A program made the translations under genes and the position numbers. Shown one piece after another: positions 44,255 through 55,676 of a stretch of DNA of 64,000 bases; position 1 is the first letter of the stretch; each line of letters begins with the position of its first letter. Below the pieces are notes generated by a model. That model did not search any database. It saw only the letters and a list, made by a program, of their open reading frames with translations, and had not been told where the DNA came from. This stretch comes from Apricaphanius iberus. Its lineage: Eukaryota > Chordata > Actinopteri > Cyprinodontiformes > Aphaniidae. The stretch is from the NCBI GenBank assembly GCA_028564705.1, contig JAPXFQ010002813.1:434001-498000 (forward strand). The letters are read 5' to 3'.

Positions 44255-45215
44255 AGTTTCCTGATGGTAGAAGGCATTACATGCTTAAATCATTGCAAGC
44301 AAGAGGTACTTTTGCAGTCGAGTGAGGACAGATGGCCATACAGGTCCAAAAATCTCGATTGCGCCGTATTCTACTAAAAAGGCAGATAGTTCAAACTCCA
44401 GAGAAATATAATCAGCAAAGAGGACAAGCACATCCGACTCTCTTTCATCAGAGGCACACAGTGAGGAGGTAGATGTGTAACATAATTTGTAAAAGCCGAA
44501 CTTTTTCAGCATTTTTTCGGTTTAGGATATTATTCAGATGTGTTTGTAAATTAATAATCAGTTGTGTTAGAAGGAATTGCGTCAATGGGAAAAAGGACAT
44601 GGTTCAGTGTAGTTTCACCATGACTGGCTCTAGTATGAAAACAAAACAAAAAACATTACGGTGAAAGTTGGTACCTGTGCAGCAGAAATCATGCAACCTC
44701 AGCGTGTTTCCTTAGATTTTGCCGGTCCTTCAGTTATTTCCATTAAGAAAATGTGATGCCGATGTGTACTGTAATTTTTTGGTGGTGATAATCATCTGGG
44801 TGGGTCTTCTGCCTCTGACGCGGAACCGCGGACTCGGTCTGTGTCGCAAGAATGCTTGGACACAACAGCTGATTGCGCACCTCTCCCTGAGCAGGAACAA
44901 CAACCTAGGTTGGGTGAATCTCAGATCGACTCAGTCTCTTGGCCTGGGTTAGAGATATAACTGAAAAAACCGACAAAAATCAGCAAAGGTGTTTTGTCCA
45001 CATCGGCTCACGTAGAACGAAACACAGTGCCCAATATGTCGGCCCACATATTATAGAACCCCCGCCCATGTGTTTTAGACTCGCTTTTCATGGTTGTATG
45101 TTATGAAGCAGCCAATACTTTTTAATGATTGGGCATGATTATATTAATTTTTAACAATACTTTGATGGATATTTCCAGAGAATAATGATAAAAACTACAC
45201 ACTGTCTGTTTAACA
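44255..45215. repeat. Unclassified dispersed repeat family X, copy B (longest)
   Basis: Aligns with copy A (35641-36525) over its left 800 bp and with copy C (38104-38262) over its right 190 bp, so it links the two and shows that they belong to one family of at least about 950 bp. The right end reads 'gatggatatttccagagaat', then 'aaaaactacacactgtc'. No open frame is conserved between copies. Confidence 0.8.
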
Positions 45216-45234
45216 GTAAAGTTTGTACTTTAGT

Positions 45235-46325
45235 ATTTGGATCAGATCAAACTTTGTAAAGACCTTTTCATGCAACAACTGCATCTCAAAGTGTTGTACA
45301 GTTTAAAATGACCTCACATAAACCACATTCCCATTCCTTCCCCACAGAGTTAAAATGATGATCACAATCCAACTCCCAAAGAACGCACACACTTAGCAAC
45401 ATTAAACAAAAGGACATTGGGCCGAGATCAGATAAGCCAGGTTAGGTAAGGAAATGCCTTCAAAGAAGACTTCTGTATCAGCAGCCATCAGCAGATCAAC
45501 AGCAGCAGCCGAGGCACTGACATCTCCACCCAAGCACTACCTGGAGAGCTCCCAGGCAGCCACATCCAACCACCGCTCCCCAGGCAGAGGGCTCCCGCAG
45601 AAGAAGGAAGATTAAAATTAACAATTAAACAGTTGATAGATATAAGATTAAATACTAAACCGCTTACAATCAACTAAAACATGTAGCACAATTAAAAGAC
45701 AATAATAAATAATAATCAGTTAAAAACTCGGCTAAAAAGGTGAGTCTTTAGCCTGCTCTTAAAAACAACGTTCTCTGAGGCCCTGAGGTTCTCTTGCATC
45801 CTGTTCCAAAGGTGAGGGCCATAATAATGGAAAGACACCTCACCATTAGTGTGTGCCCTGACTTTTGGGATGACAAGCAGATGGCTGCCAGAGGAGCACG
45901 GAGACCGTGAGGGTTCATGTGGTAAAAGCATTTCTGAAAGGTAATAAGGCCCAAAACCATTAGTACAGTAAAAAAACTATTAAAAGAACCTTAAAATCGA
46001 TCCTTAAACATACAAGGAGCCGATGCAATGATTTTAAGACCAGTGTAACGTGCTCCCACCTCCTGGTCTTTGTCGGCACACGTGCTGCTGAATTTTGTAG
46101 AAGCCGTAAACCTGTGACTCTTTTTGGGAAAACCAGAAAGCAGGGAATTAAAATAATAAATTCTACTGGTGATAAAAGCATTCATCAATGTCTCTGTATT
46201 GGCCTGAGAGAATGGGGTGGACTCTGGCAATATTCTTTAGGTGATAAAAACTTATTTTAGTAAAATCTTTAATGTGTGGGATAAAAGTCAGCTCAGAGTC
46301 AAAGATCATGTCCAGTTTCTTAAGG
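45235..46325 (-). mobile_element. L2-like LINE remnant (second subfamily)
   Basis: Minus-strand broken frames: 45991-46230 and 45960-46181 give TETLMNAFITSRI.YFNSLLSGFPKK followed by LLQNSAARV...WEHVTLVLKSLH; 45716-45931 gives RSPCSSGSHLLVIPKVRAHTNGEVSFHYYGPHLWN and the end FKSRLKTHLFSRVFN. These are the C-terminal blocks of an L2-type reverse transcriptase but differ clearly from the copy at 31909-33747. Frameshifts and a lost catalytic half make it dead. The 3' UTR runs left to a tail near 45240 ('aaactttgtaaagacctttt'). Confidence 0.8.
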
Positions 46326-49259
46326 ATTAAATGGTAGTGATCGTAATTCTGGAAAAAGGATTGTGGCCGCCCTCCTGTCCTGACAAAATAATATTTTTTC
46401 CTTTTTTAATTATATTATTTGTAAACAACTATTCGTCTGTGAAACTACAGTTAAATTACTGTAAATTGACAAATTTTCAATTGGTTGTCAAATTGTTGCC
46501 TAGCTCAACGAAGCCTGGAGTCAGAGATTCTGATGGGTCACAGATTCTGGTGTAACACCTTGGTTCAGAGGCTCATGTAAAGGTTTCGTCCCGTTTTGAA
46601 CCGATCCTCGACGCACTAAAACACTAAACGTAGCAATAATGAACGAAATATAAAACTACGATCAGCTGTTTTAAGCAGGATTCCCGTCTCCAGCTCGCTA
46701 CGAATCTCTAAGAGAGACACAGGAAACGTACCCAGCTCGCTTCGCGTTGCTAACGTCTATGGCTGTTAAAATGTCCCCTCGGTTCTGCTCCCGGTCCTCG
46801 AAAGCGAAAAAAATAAAAAAAAAGCTTTAAAAAACACAACAGGGGTTGGATAAACCGATAGACCTACTGGCCTCGGCTCAGTGACTCAGCTGCAGTGTTG
46901 GAGCCCATCAACACCGGTGAGTAGCTAGTTAGCTTTAGCGTACAGCTGAAGAGCTGAATTGAATTAGATTAAGCTTTATTGACAAAATAAAGCCATTAAT
47001 ATTATAAAGTGTCATAAAATGTTTAAAAGACTAAAAAGTGTAAAAAATAATCCTTTAATTTAAATTACTAACATGACTTAAAAATATATATAATATAATG
47101 GTTAATGATATTACTTTTCTTTATATTTAGTGATGTTACTCAGGTCTCTTGGTTTTTTTTCTGTGTCTTACAAACTTACTTATGATAAAAAGAAGTGTTT
47201 GAAAATTTAATAAATTTAATTCTTAGTTAAAATTAGTTCATGGAAGAATAACAAAATGACTGGGGAGGCACCTAAACACTATATATATATACTTTTTACA
47301 TTATGTGATTTTTTTTTTTAAATCGCTAATTATTTATATCGATCAATATGACTATTTTATCTAAATGCTTTTTTTTCTATATCATCCAGCCCTACGCTGA
47401 CTTTCTTATTCATTAATTTCTGAATAAGTAATCATATTGTGGGGTGAGGAAAAGGCTCGTCTAATTTGCACTAGATTCCCTGCATTTGCTACCCTGTAAA
47501 TCCAAAGGTCTTGCGAGAGCACAATTTGAATTGTGTCTGCAAGACACTCAAGCAATGATGCAAGTTCCTGCATTACGTAAGCGGTTCGGGAAACCAATCA
47601 AATCGATGTATCTGATGTAGGTGGGCCAGGGCGAGTTAAGCTGATGACGACAGCAGCAACAACAGTGGCTACAGATGAACACAATCAATGAGTTAGACTT
47701 TGCTTTTCATATAAAAGATGAACAGAAAACTGTGCTTGAATCGTTCCTTTGTAATAAGGACGTTTTTGCTGTTTTTCCGACTTGATACAACAAGAATTTA
47801 ATCTATCAGTTAGCTCCGTCTCACTGTATTGTTGTGATTGACCCTGGCATTATCCAATTGCCTGCACTGAGAGTTTAAATTGCATGCTTGGTTCCGGCCC
47901 TCGAGTTAGGCCCTTTTCATTACATAAGACACTAATCTATTAAGATTTTTCCAGGCTAGTGTTTGCACTAATACTGAACACTTTGAGCGTGTTCCTTGAA
48001 TAAGATTTTAGAAAATGATCACCTTGATGCTTCTCCATAAACACTCAATCAAAATGGACTAAGAATGTAGCAGAAACTTTTAAACAAAACATATTGAATG
48101 CATTGCGCGATATTAAATGAAATATAAACCATATATTCTCATATACAATAATGCATGTGTATTGGTTAGCCCTTTACCCAACTTTCTGCTAATGGTGGCT
48201 GTAAGTGAAAGATGACTATTCCAGCCCTTTTGCATTCTGCATTCCCTTTTCATTGCAGAACCATTATGATATGAGAAAAATGCAGCGAGAGACTATAACA
48301 TGCTTCTTGTTACAGTTGATAACGTTACACAGGTGCACGGCAACAAATAAAATACCACTATCTTACTATTATGTCTGTAAATCATAAGTATAATAGATCA
48401 CTTCATTTGATTAATTTTTCATATTGGTATTCTAGACAGTCTGTTTTCGTTTCCTTTGTAAGTCAACAGCAACTTTACAAGTAAGCTACATGTTCAGGTA
48501 GATATAGTTTGCTTGTTAGATCGAAACATGAATTAAAAAGTGTACACACCTGACCAACTGAGGTGGACACTCTGAGGATACAAACTGGTCCACTTAAAGC
48601 ACCCTAAGATTCACACAGGTAGACTCTACAAAAATACTGCAATGCTGATCATATTAGCTCAACTGGATTTAATTTGATGGATTCAGCATAAGGTCTACAT
48701 GCAAATGCATACCACACTTTTCAGATTGATATTTATACAAATTTCTGAAAACTAGCCATCCTTTTCTTTTAGGTTGAAATGTGACTTAACAAGAAAAAGT
48801 TTATAACACGTGAAAATAACCAATACTTCTACCACACAAAAATATGTATTGAATTGGACGAAATGTTTTATTTTCTTCTCCGCTTGTCACAACAAATTAT
48901 ATTGAATTAGATAACAAAAACATTGACAAAAATGAGCACAAAACGTAAATTTTAAGTGAAAACTAAAAATTTTCTGTGAAATTATTGCAGAGTTCACACA
49001 TTTTAAGTATCAGTTCATGGTATCGCTTAACTTTAACCAATACGATACAGTACATAAGAACGGTATAAACATCGGTATATCCCTAACAACAATATTTCAC
49101 AATAACTAGATGACATGGGTTCAGAAGGCCATATTTGTAAGCCACAATCAATGCTATTTAATCCATTCTCATTGAAAATGTTGTTGATGTCATAGTGAGG
49201 AGTGAACCATCCGCCTGTAAGTAAGAGCATGAAATTAGCATTCATGCTTCTGCTTAAAG
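46326..49259. other. clstn2 intron, no gene seen
   Basis: A GC-richer, CG-containing patch at about 46560-46960 stands out and may be an old element, but no ends or coding motif were found. The rest is AT-rich, with an (AT)n run near 47280. Confidence 0.45.
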
Positions 49260-49760
49260 TCCACACTCTGAGAGGCAGGATCAGTCAGGCCCCAAGGCAC
49301 CTTCCTTTTGCCCTTTGAAAATTAACATCTCAAAGCTCCCAGTCCGTGTTTCGTTCTTATCTCAACTTATGTCCCTGGTAAGCCCCTGTGCTAAATGAAG
49401 GCACTGAAATGGTAACTTAAAGGTGTGTCACTAATGATGAGACAGAGCGAGGGCATTAGCCACCCTAGATGCAGCCACACTACCTCCTCAGTGACTGATG
49501 AGCAGCAGAGTCGCCTTGTCAGTCCCCAAAGCCCAAACAAAGCAGTCGAGCCCCCCTTACTTCCCCCTCTCCTCCCCACCCACACTGCAATGCCAGCAGG
49601 CAGGCAGTCATCATCTTTGACTAAAGGCCTTCACACAAGTTCCACTCCGGCTCATCTGAATGCATAACCCCCCATCATCGGTCTTCTTCCACCCCCAGGC
49701 TCTCGGTCCATGCATGGTTTACCACTAAAGAGCTCTTTTCTAGCACCTCATAATCGTTAT
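49260..49760. other. Candidate conserved noncoding sequence
   Basis: Repeat-free, balanced composition, and no splice-bounded frame, in contrast to the TE-rich surroundings. Contains 'tgctaaatgaaggcactgaa', 'ggtgtgtcactaatgatgag' and long C-rich runs. This texture is typical of intronic regulatory sequence, but conservation cannot be seen from one genome. The overlapping frames on both strands (49391-49585, 49425-49667) are not gene-like. Confidence 0.3.
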
Positions 49761-49854
49761 CTGATAGCAAAAAGAATAAATTATAATTGCTTTTTTAAAG
49801 CACAATCCATTTGTGATAATGTACTACGTTATAATCAGTTTTTATTTACTAAGG

Positions 49855-50075
49855 GAATTTAATTACTTGAGTCGAAACGTTTCTGGTGCCATAAGAAGCC
49901 AGGGGGAGGAAAACAGACCTTTAGAGATGGAGGAAAAACACCAATTAATGTGCTAATGTGGTTTTTGCATTTGGACAACACTGTCCAGTATCATCTCTAA
50001 ACAGTGCTGTGGTTCCTGTTTTATTGGCATTCATAAGCATTCATCAGCAGATAAATGAATATTTCAAAATGTGCT
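49855..50075. other. Candidate conserved noncoding sequence
   Basis: Includes 'tttaattacttgag', 'caattaatgtgctaatgtgg' and 'ataaatgaatatttcaaaatg', which hold several TAAT homeodomain-type cores within 220 bp. No repeat recognised. Purely a texture-based call. Confidence 0.25.
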
Positions 50076-51290
50076 GTAAAGGGATAATCCAGGATTTTAT
50101 GAAGTGAGCTTTTCTTTAAAAAAAGTAAGAGCAGTTAGCATCTTACCGGCAGCACATGATTTGGTGTTTATTTTCATGCTGGGTGGCCTCTAGACTGGAT
50201 GGCTACTCGAAAGCAGTTTAGTTGTTGTGTGGGTTTTGATGTATTTTGGGGTATCAGCCATTACATTGAACTCCAGATTTCAACATACACTGCAACCTAC
50301 TAGCCAAGCAGTTTAAGTTCATAAAAAACTTCAAAACACACATGGGTGGCAGTCACAAAGAATGCTCAACAGTTAAGGTATTAAACATTTGGAAGTACTG
50401 ACTTAAAGTCGGGGGGGTGGGGGGGTTATGAAAGTACTGATAATGTGCTATTGATGAAAATATGCAACAGACATAGTTTATGTTGTATTAAAAACAACAT
50501 TTATATTCAGATTGCTTTTTGTAAAGAAGAAACATATTAAAAACTAGATCAGTTGGGTCAGTAACAGGTAGTGTCTTTATTTTGTTTAAATATTAAACAC
50601 AAAGACCTGTTGAATCTAATATCTAAATCAAATAAGGATGATCATACTGAAGGGGCCTGTGAATGTTTCTTAGAGAAAGGATTGCAATATAGATATAGCG
50701 TCCATGGAGATAGGGATACTGAAGTAGGTACAGATGCTGAGTAAGATGAGGATTTGCACTCAAGTACAAAAACCCCCGCAGAATATGAAATACTAAAAGC
50801 TCAAAAGGATTATGTACCTTTGTTAAACTGACACATTAATGTAATTAGATTTTTTTTGTATTATGGAGTTAATTGATGACACCAATTTCCTCTTTGTTCA
50901 TAATCATGAATAATGTGGTTTAACAATATTTATTGTTAAAATATGTAGTTGAATGGAGATGCTTGAGATGGGGATGTGTAGCATACACAGGCTAAAGAAT
51001 CAGGAGTAAGGTTACATAATTTATTACACTTTACTCTGATACAATTGTGTAACTTAAGTGTCCAGAAGAACATGCTAAATTTCAAGATGCTGTGTCATTT
51101 GTGACAGATTGTGCTTTCTTTCATACTACTCCAGACCAATCAGAATGAAGCTGGTCAGAGTAGAAACTGAAAAACAAAAAAGAAATGGATCCTCCACAAA
51201 CTGCTGTTCTAATCACTGGGTCTCATGATAAATTTGGCCCAATGATTTTTCTCCTATCTCACTAATGTTGGCAGTGTTTTCTGTTGTGGA
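50076..51290. other. clstn2 intron, no gene seen
   Basis: 'taaagggataatccaggatttta' at about 50088 may be an end of a small DNA element, but its partner was not found. A G-rich run lies at about 50411-50427. Confidence 0.4.
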
Positions 51291-51350
51291 TATATATATA
51301 TATATATATCCACAATATATATATAATATATATAGATATATTATACAGAG
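51291..51350. repeat. (TA)n palindromic repeat
   Basis: 'gtggatatatatatatatatatccac' is a perfect dyad, followed by further ata/tat repeats. Prone to cruciform formation and replication slippage. Confidence 0.85.
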
Positions 51351-51444
51351 TCCATGCACCATAATTATTGTTTTCAGTTCTACCGTTGATTTGATATAGC
51401 GCTTTGCTCTCCAGTTCTTCTTAGTTCTTCACAGGCGAGATATA

Positions 51445-53055
51445 CAGGTGCTGGCCAGTAAATTAGAATATCATCAAAAAGTTGAATTATTTCAGTAATT
51501 TCATTCAAAACGTGAAACTTGTACATTACATTCATGCAATACACACAGACCAATGTATTTCCAATGTTTATTTCTTTTAATTTTGATATTTATAAGTGAC
51601 AACTAATGAAAACTCCAAATTTGGTATCTCAAAAAATTAGAATATTTTAAAGGCCAATGAAAAAAAATGTTTTTTTTTTAAATGTCGGCCAACTGAAAAG
51701 AATGAACATGAAAAGAATGTGCATGTATAGCACTCAATACTTAGTCTGGGCTCCTTTTGCATCCATCACTGCAGTAATGCAGCGTGGCATGGACTCGATC
51801 AGTCTGTGGCACTCCTCAGGTGTTATGAGAGCCCAGGTTGCTCTGATAGTCGTCTTCAGCTCCTCTGCATTGTTGGCTCTAGCGTATTGCATCTTCCGCT
51901 TCACAATACCCCATAGATTTTCTATGGGGTTAAGGTCAGGCAAGTTTGCTGGCCAATCAAGGACAGGGATACCATGGTCCTTGAACCAGGTACTGGTGGT
52001 TTTGGCACTGTGTGCAGGTGCCAAGTCCTGTTGAAAAGTGAAGTCTGCATCCCCATAAAGTTGGTCAGCAGCAGGAAGCATGAAGTGCTCTAAAACTTCC
52101 TGGTAGACGGCTGCATTGACCTTGGACCTCAGGAAACAGAGTGGGCCAACACCGGCAGATGACATGGCACCCCACACCATCACTGACGGTGGAAACTTTA
52201 CACTGGACCTCATGCAACGTGGATTCTGTGCTTCTCCGCTCTTCCTCCAGACTCTGGGTCCTTGATTTCCAAAGGAAATGCAAAAATTGCTTTCATCAGA
52301 AAACATAACTTTGGACCACTCAGCAGCAGTCCAGTCCTTTTTGTCCTTGGCCCAGGCGAGACGCTTCTTACGCTGTTTCTTGTTCAAGAGTGGCTTGACA
52401 CACGGAATGCGACAGCTGAATCCCATGTCTTTCATGAGTCTCTTCGTGGTGGTTCTTGAAGTGCTGACTCCAGCTGCAGTCCACTCTTTGTGGATCTCCC
52501 CCACATTTTTGAATGGGTTTGTCGTCACAATTCTCTGCAGGGTGCGGTTATCCCTAGAGCTTGTACACTTTTTTCTACCACATTTTTTCCGTCCCTTCGC
52601 CTGTCTGTTAATGTGCTTGGACACAGAGCTCTGCGAACAGCCAGCTTCTTTAGCAATCACCTTTTGTGTCTTGCCCTCCTTGTACAAGGTGTCAGTGGTC
52701 GTCTTTTGGACAGCTGTTAAGTCAGAAGTCTTCCCCATGATTGTGGAGCCTTCAGAACAAGACTGAGGGACCTTTTAAAGGCCTTTGCAGGTGTTTTGAG
52801 TTAATCAGCTGATTAGAGTGGCACCAGGTGTCTTCTATATTGAGCCTTTTCAGAATATTCTAATTTTCTGAGATACTGAATTTGGTGTTTTCATTAGCTG
52901 TCAGTTGTAATAATAAAAATGAAAATTAATAAACACTTGAAATATATCACTATGTGTGGAAGGAAGGTATACAGTATAGAAGTTTCACGTTTTGAATGGA
53001 ATTACTGAAATAATTCAACTTTTTGATGATATTCTAATTTACTGGCCAGCACCTG
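51445..53055 (-). mobile_element. Complete Tc1/mariner transposon, IR/DR type
   Basis: 1611 bp flanked by TA on both sides (51443-51444 and 53056-53057), beginning 'caggtgctggccagtaaatt' and ending in its reverse complement. The outer roughly 75 bp of the inverted repeats are nearly identical (one difference seen: tttcattc / ttccattc). Similarity continues in patches to about 210 bp, where an inner 'tctcagaaaattagaatatt'-like direct repeat lies, as in Sleeping Beauty-style IR/DR ends. It holds one open transposase. Intact ends, target duplication and frame point to a young copy. Confidence 0.96.
51734..52738 (-). CDS. Tc1 transposase (DD34E), open
   Basis: 334 residues from ATG to stop, close to the usual 340. 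It excises and reinserts the element at TA sites. In order: paired-like helix-turn-helix (about 1-105) with VSKHINRQAKGR and a basic GRKKCGRKK where Tc1 enzymes have a GRPR-like hook; then the catalytic domain with D148 (MFSDESNF), VMVWGAMS, D238 (FQQDLAPAH) and E273 (LPDLNPIENLW). There are 34 residues between the last two. No stop or frameshift. Substitutions such as Cys in the basic hook and Leu for Asn after D238 could reduce activity. It sits centrally between intact inverted repeats. Confidence 0.96.
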   Translation of the reverse strand: MGKTSDLTAVQKTTTDTLYKEGKTQKVIAKEAGCSQSSVSKHINRQAKGRKKCGRKKCTSSRDNRTLQRIVTTNPFKNVGEIHKEWTAAGVSTSRTTTKRLMKDMGFSCRIPCVKPLLNKKQRKKRLAWAKDKKDWTAAEWSKVMFSDESNFCISFGNQGPRVWRKSGEAQNPRCMRSSVKFPPSVMVWGAMSSAGVGPLCFLRSKVNAAVYQEVLEHFMLPAADQLYGDADFTFQQDLAPAHSAKTTSTWFKDHGIPVLDWPANLPDLNPIENLWGIVKRKMQYARANNAEELKTTIRATWALITPEECHRLIESMPRCITAVMDAKGAQTKY

Positions 53056-53494
53056 TATTGTGTTTTAAGGTTGATAGATCTTACAAGCTGACTTAACCTC
53101 CCATTCCTACTTATAAAATGTTAACTGGATCTCAATTTTAAAAAATCTGAAATATCACCTACACTGGACAAATTAAGATTTCTCAGAGCTAGATCTTAAA
53201 AAGATGTGAAGAATCACTTGAGTGTGTCAAATAAACTTTAAAAAGCAACAATTGCTGTATTTATATTTAATAAGTGTCAGCTGTGGTTGACAGATTTTCA
53301 CAGAGAAAAATAACGTGCATATATATAAAGCACAACAGTTAACGGTTTAGATAACCATGTATGTCACGGTAAAGAAATGTTGATTTACAGTAGATTACCA
53401 TGAATTGAAATGGATACTGTAAAACTAAATTTAAACATTTTACATCTATAAATATTTTTTATTTATAATAATTGCTCATTAATCCATGCATCCA

Positions 53495-53635
53495 TCCATT
53501 TTCTGTGACACTTATCTTTGAAGGGTCACGGGGGGGTAGGGGTGGGGGGGGGGGCTGGTGCCTATCACCAGCAGTCATTGGCTCAGGGGCGGGGTTCACT
53601 ATGGATAGGTCGCCAGTCCATCACAGATAATTGAT
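53495..53635. repeat. Common teleost repeat (catccatccatttt... type)
   Basis: 'ccatgcatccatccattttctg', 'ggctggtgcctatcaccagc', 'ggcggggttcactatggata' and 'ggtcgccagtccatcaca' form a widespread fish interspersed tail. A second, shorter copy lies at 63922-64000. A long G run is inside. Confidence 0.7.
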
Positions 53636-54016
53636 CATATTTACAATATTTACTACAAAGATAAGCTTGTTAGTATTTTAATCATTTTTCAACGTAACTT
53701 CTAAAGTAGTTTGAACAATGTTTTGAAATATTGTTACTGTTAAAAGTAAGCTAAGTTTTGGGTGATTTATTTACATTTGCAAATTGATATATAAAACACA
53801 CTAAATATTGTTATACATATAGAATTATTATGTAACATTTAAGGTGATTAATTTCAAATTATTTGATAGATTTGTCCTGTTTTATTTTTACAGTAAATGT
53901 GACATATTAATGTAAATTAATGTTTTTTCAGTATATTAGTACCATAAAACAAAACCAATTGAACATTTGTCAATTTACAATAATTTAACATATGTATTAT
54001 AATCTACTAATTACAA
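53636..54016. other. clstn2 intron, no gene seen
   Basis: AT-rich; nothing recognised. Confidence 0.5.
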
Positions 54017-54768
54017 TTTACTATTTTCAATGGGGGGTCTAAGTCTCCTCCCCTTCTGGTCGGCCTGTGGGTCCCCTAACCGAAAAAATAATGAATGGAA
54101 GTCAATGAAGCGATAAAAGCTCTTTTCTGGTCTGCTTTGTCTTACGTCCTGAATCACACATATGTTGTACTTCTATTTAAATGATAACTAATGATGTACA
54201 TTTCAAATGTGTTTGTCCGGTGATTTGGGATTTATTTGATTGTAAAAATTTGCATTTACAATGCCTACTACAAATTAGAAGTCAGAAATCGCATATATGA
54301 CGCCATTTGGCTAATGGAAACTAGCACTAGCTACAGCACATAAAATACTCACCTAGAGCTTGTAGAGCTTCTCCTCCATGCTGGCTCTAACTCTACTGAC
54401 TGCATAGCAGCTACTTTCCACAAGGTCAGATTTATAGAGGTTTTCTACGTGTTTAATACTACTTTTTTAGACCTGGAGGCTACGAACCTCGCTCTCCTTC
54501 TTCTTCTGCAGTTGTAGTCCGTAATCCGTGTTGTATCCTCAAGTAACTTTTGCCTCCGGTTGAAAATCAGCGTTTTCTCTGCATCAAAATTAGTTTTTAA
54601 AATTCACGGACATCATATGTTCGATCCACGACGCATTTAAACCGGATCAGAAAAAAAACGTTTATCGCTCCATTGACTCTCATTTATTTTTTTTTTGGGG
54701 GGGGGGGCATTAGGAGAACCATGGACCGGAAGTAGAAGGGCTGATAGGCTCCCCATTCAATAGTCATT
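54017..54768. mobile_element. Foldback MITE with long imperfect inverted repeats
   Basis: The left arm 'caatggggggtctaagtctc'... 'agtcaatgaagcgataaa' matches the reverse complement of the right arm: 'gaatggggagcctatcagcc'... 'agtcaatggagcgataaa'. Arms are about 100 bp and the outermost bases 'actatt' / 'aatagt' also pair. No coding sequence. The target duplication is not clear. The right arm has a T/G homopolymer run that breaks alignment. Confidence 0.75.
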
Positions 54769-55418
54769 TACAATAGCTACTTCATAGTTATTCACCATCA
54801 TTTTCATGTACATTTTTTATAGTATATGACAAGATAAGATGGGCCATGTGGCAAAAATATACTTTGTCAAGGTGACAGCTTAAAAAGAAAGACCTCTCTG
54901 AGCTCAAGATATTGAAGTTATTGTATAGAGGGAATGATGGAGCTGTTTGCAAAGGGAAAAGGAATTGAATGACTCAATGCTGTGCAGTTATGATTGGTGT
55001 ATTTTGTCAGGACTTGAAGGGATCATATACCAAAAGTGTCATCTGTAAACAGTTCATACAACACTGCTGTCCTCCTCAGCAAATTTTTGCTGCATCTCCT
55101 CTCATTGTGTAACCATAGTACTTAGTTTCTGTCCTCTCTTGTCGCTACAGAGCCACAATTTAGCTGTGAGCTATGCTCCAGATTTATGGACAGTGACTCC
55201 CATCTCTGCTTTTATAAGTTAGATTCATCTGCCATGAATCAATACTTACATCCTCTATCCATCTCACTCTATTGATTACACATTAAGCCCTGTCATCTGT
55301 CTTACTCATAAGTAATCATACCCAAGGTTAAGGCAATATACACCACATATCTCCCATGATTGTTATTGACACATCCTATGTTGCTCTCTTTCTTTATTTC
55401 CACCCCTGTGACCCCCAG
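54769..55418. other. clstn2 intron, 3' end
   Basis: No element recognised. The last 40 bp are pyrimidine-rich (ctctctttctttatttccacccctgtgacccccag), forming the acceptor of the next exon. Confidence 0.6.
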
Positions 55419-55676
55419 GCGCCTCATCGGGCAGCACTGATCTCCTCCCAGCCCCCAGCACCTCTACTAACTGGACGGCTTCTCTGGTGTCTGACAATGG
55501 ACGGGACAGTGACCTGATCTTTAGGTTTGACGGGCATCAGGCGGCCAAAATCCCCGACTGGGTGGTTCCGCAGAATCTGACTGACCAGTTCACGATTGCA
55601 ACATGGATGAAGCATGGACCCAGCCCTGGGCTTAGAGCTGAGAAGGAGACACTCCTCTGTAACTCGGATAAAACCG
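55419..55676 (+). CDS. clstn2: clstn2 (calsyntenin-2) internal exon, start of LNS domain
   Basis: 258-bp exon between ...acccccag and GTAAGT. It starts with two bases finishing the Gly codon from the previous exon, reads 85 codons and leaves one base. It encodes ASSGSTDLLPAP, then NWTASL, SDNGRDSDLIFRFDGHQA, and the start of the laminin-G-like fold (TDQFTIATWMKHGPSPG, ETLLCNSDKT). The KHGPSPG-AEKET-LCNSDKT wording is what I recall for the CLSTN2 paralogue; CLSTN1 has a shorter, different loop here. Extracellular part of a neuronal type I membrane protein. No frame damage. Confidence 0.95.

Noticed and set aside
52278..52766. 162-codon plus-strand frame opposite the Tc1 transposase
   Set aside because: Shadow of the minus-strand transposase, which has complete catalytic motifs.
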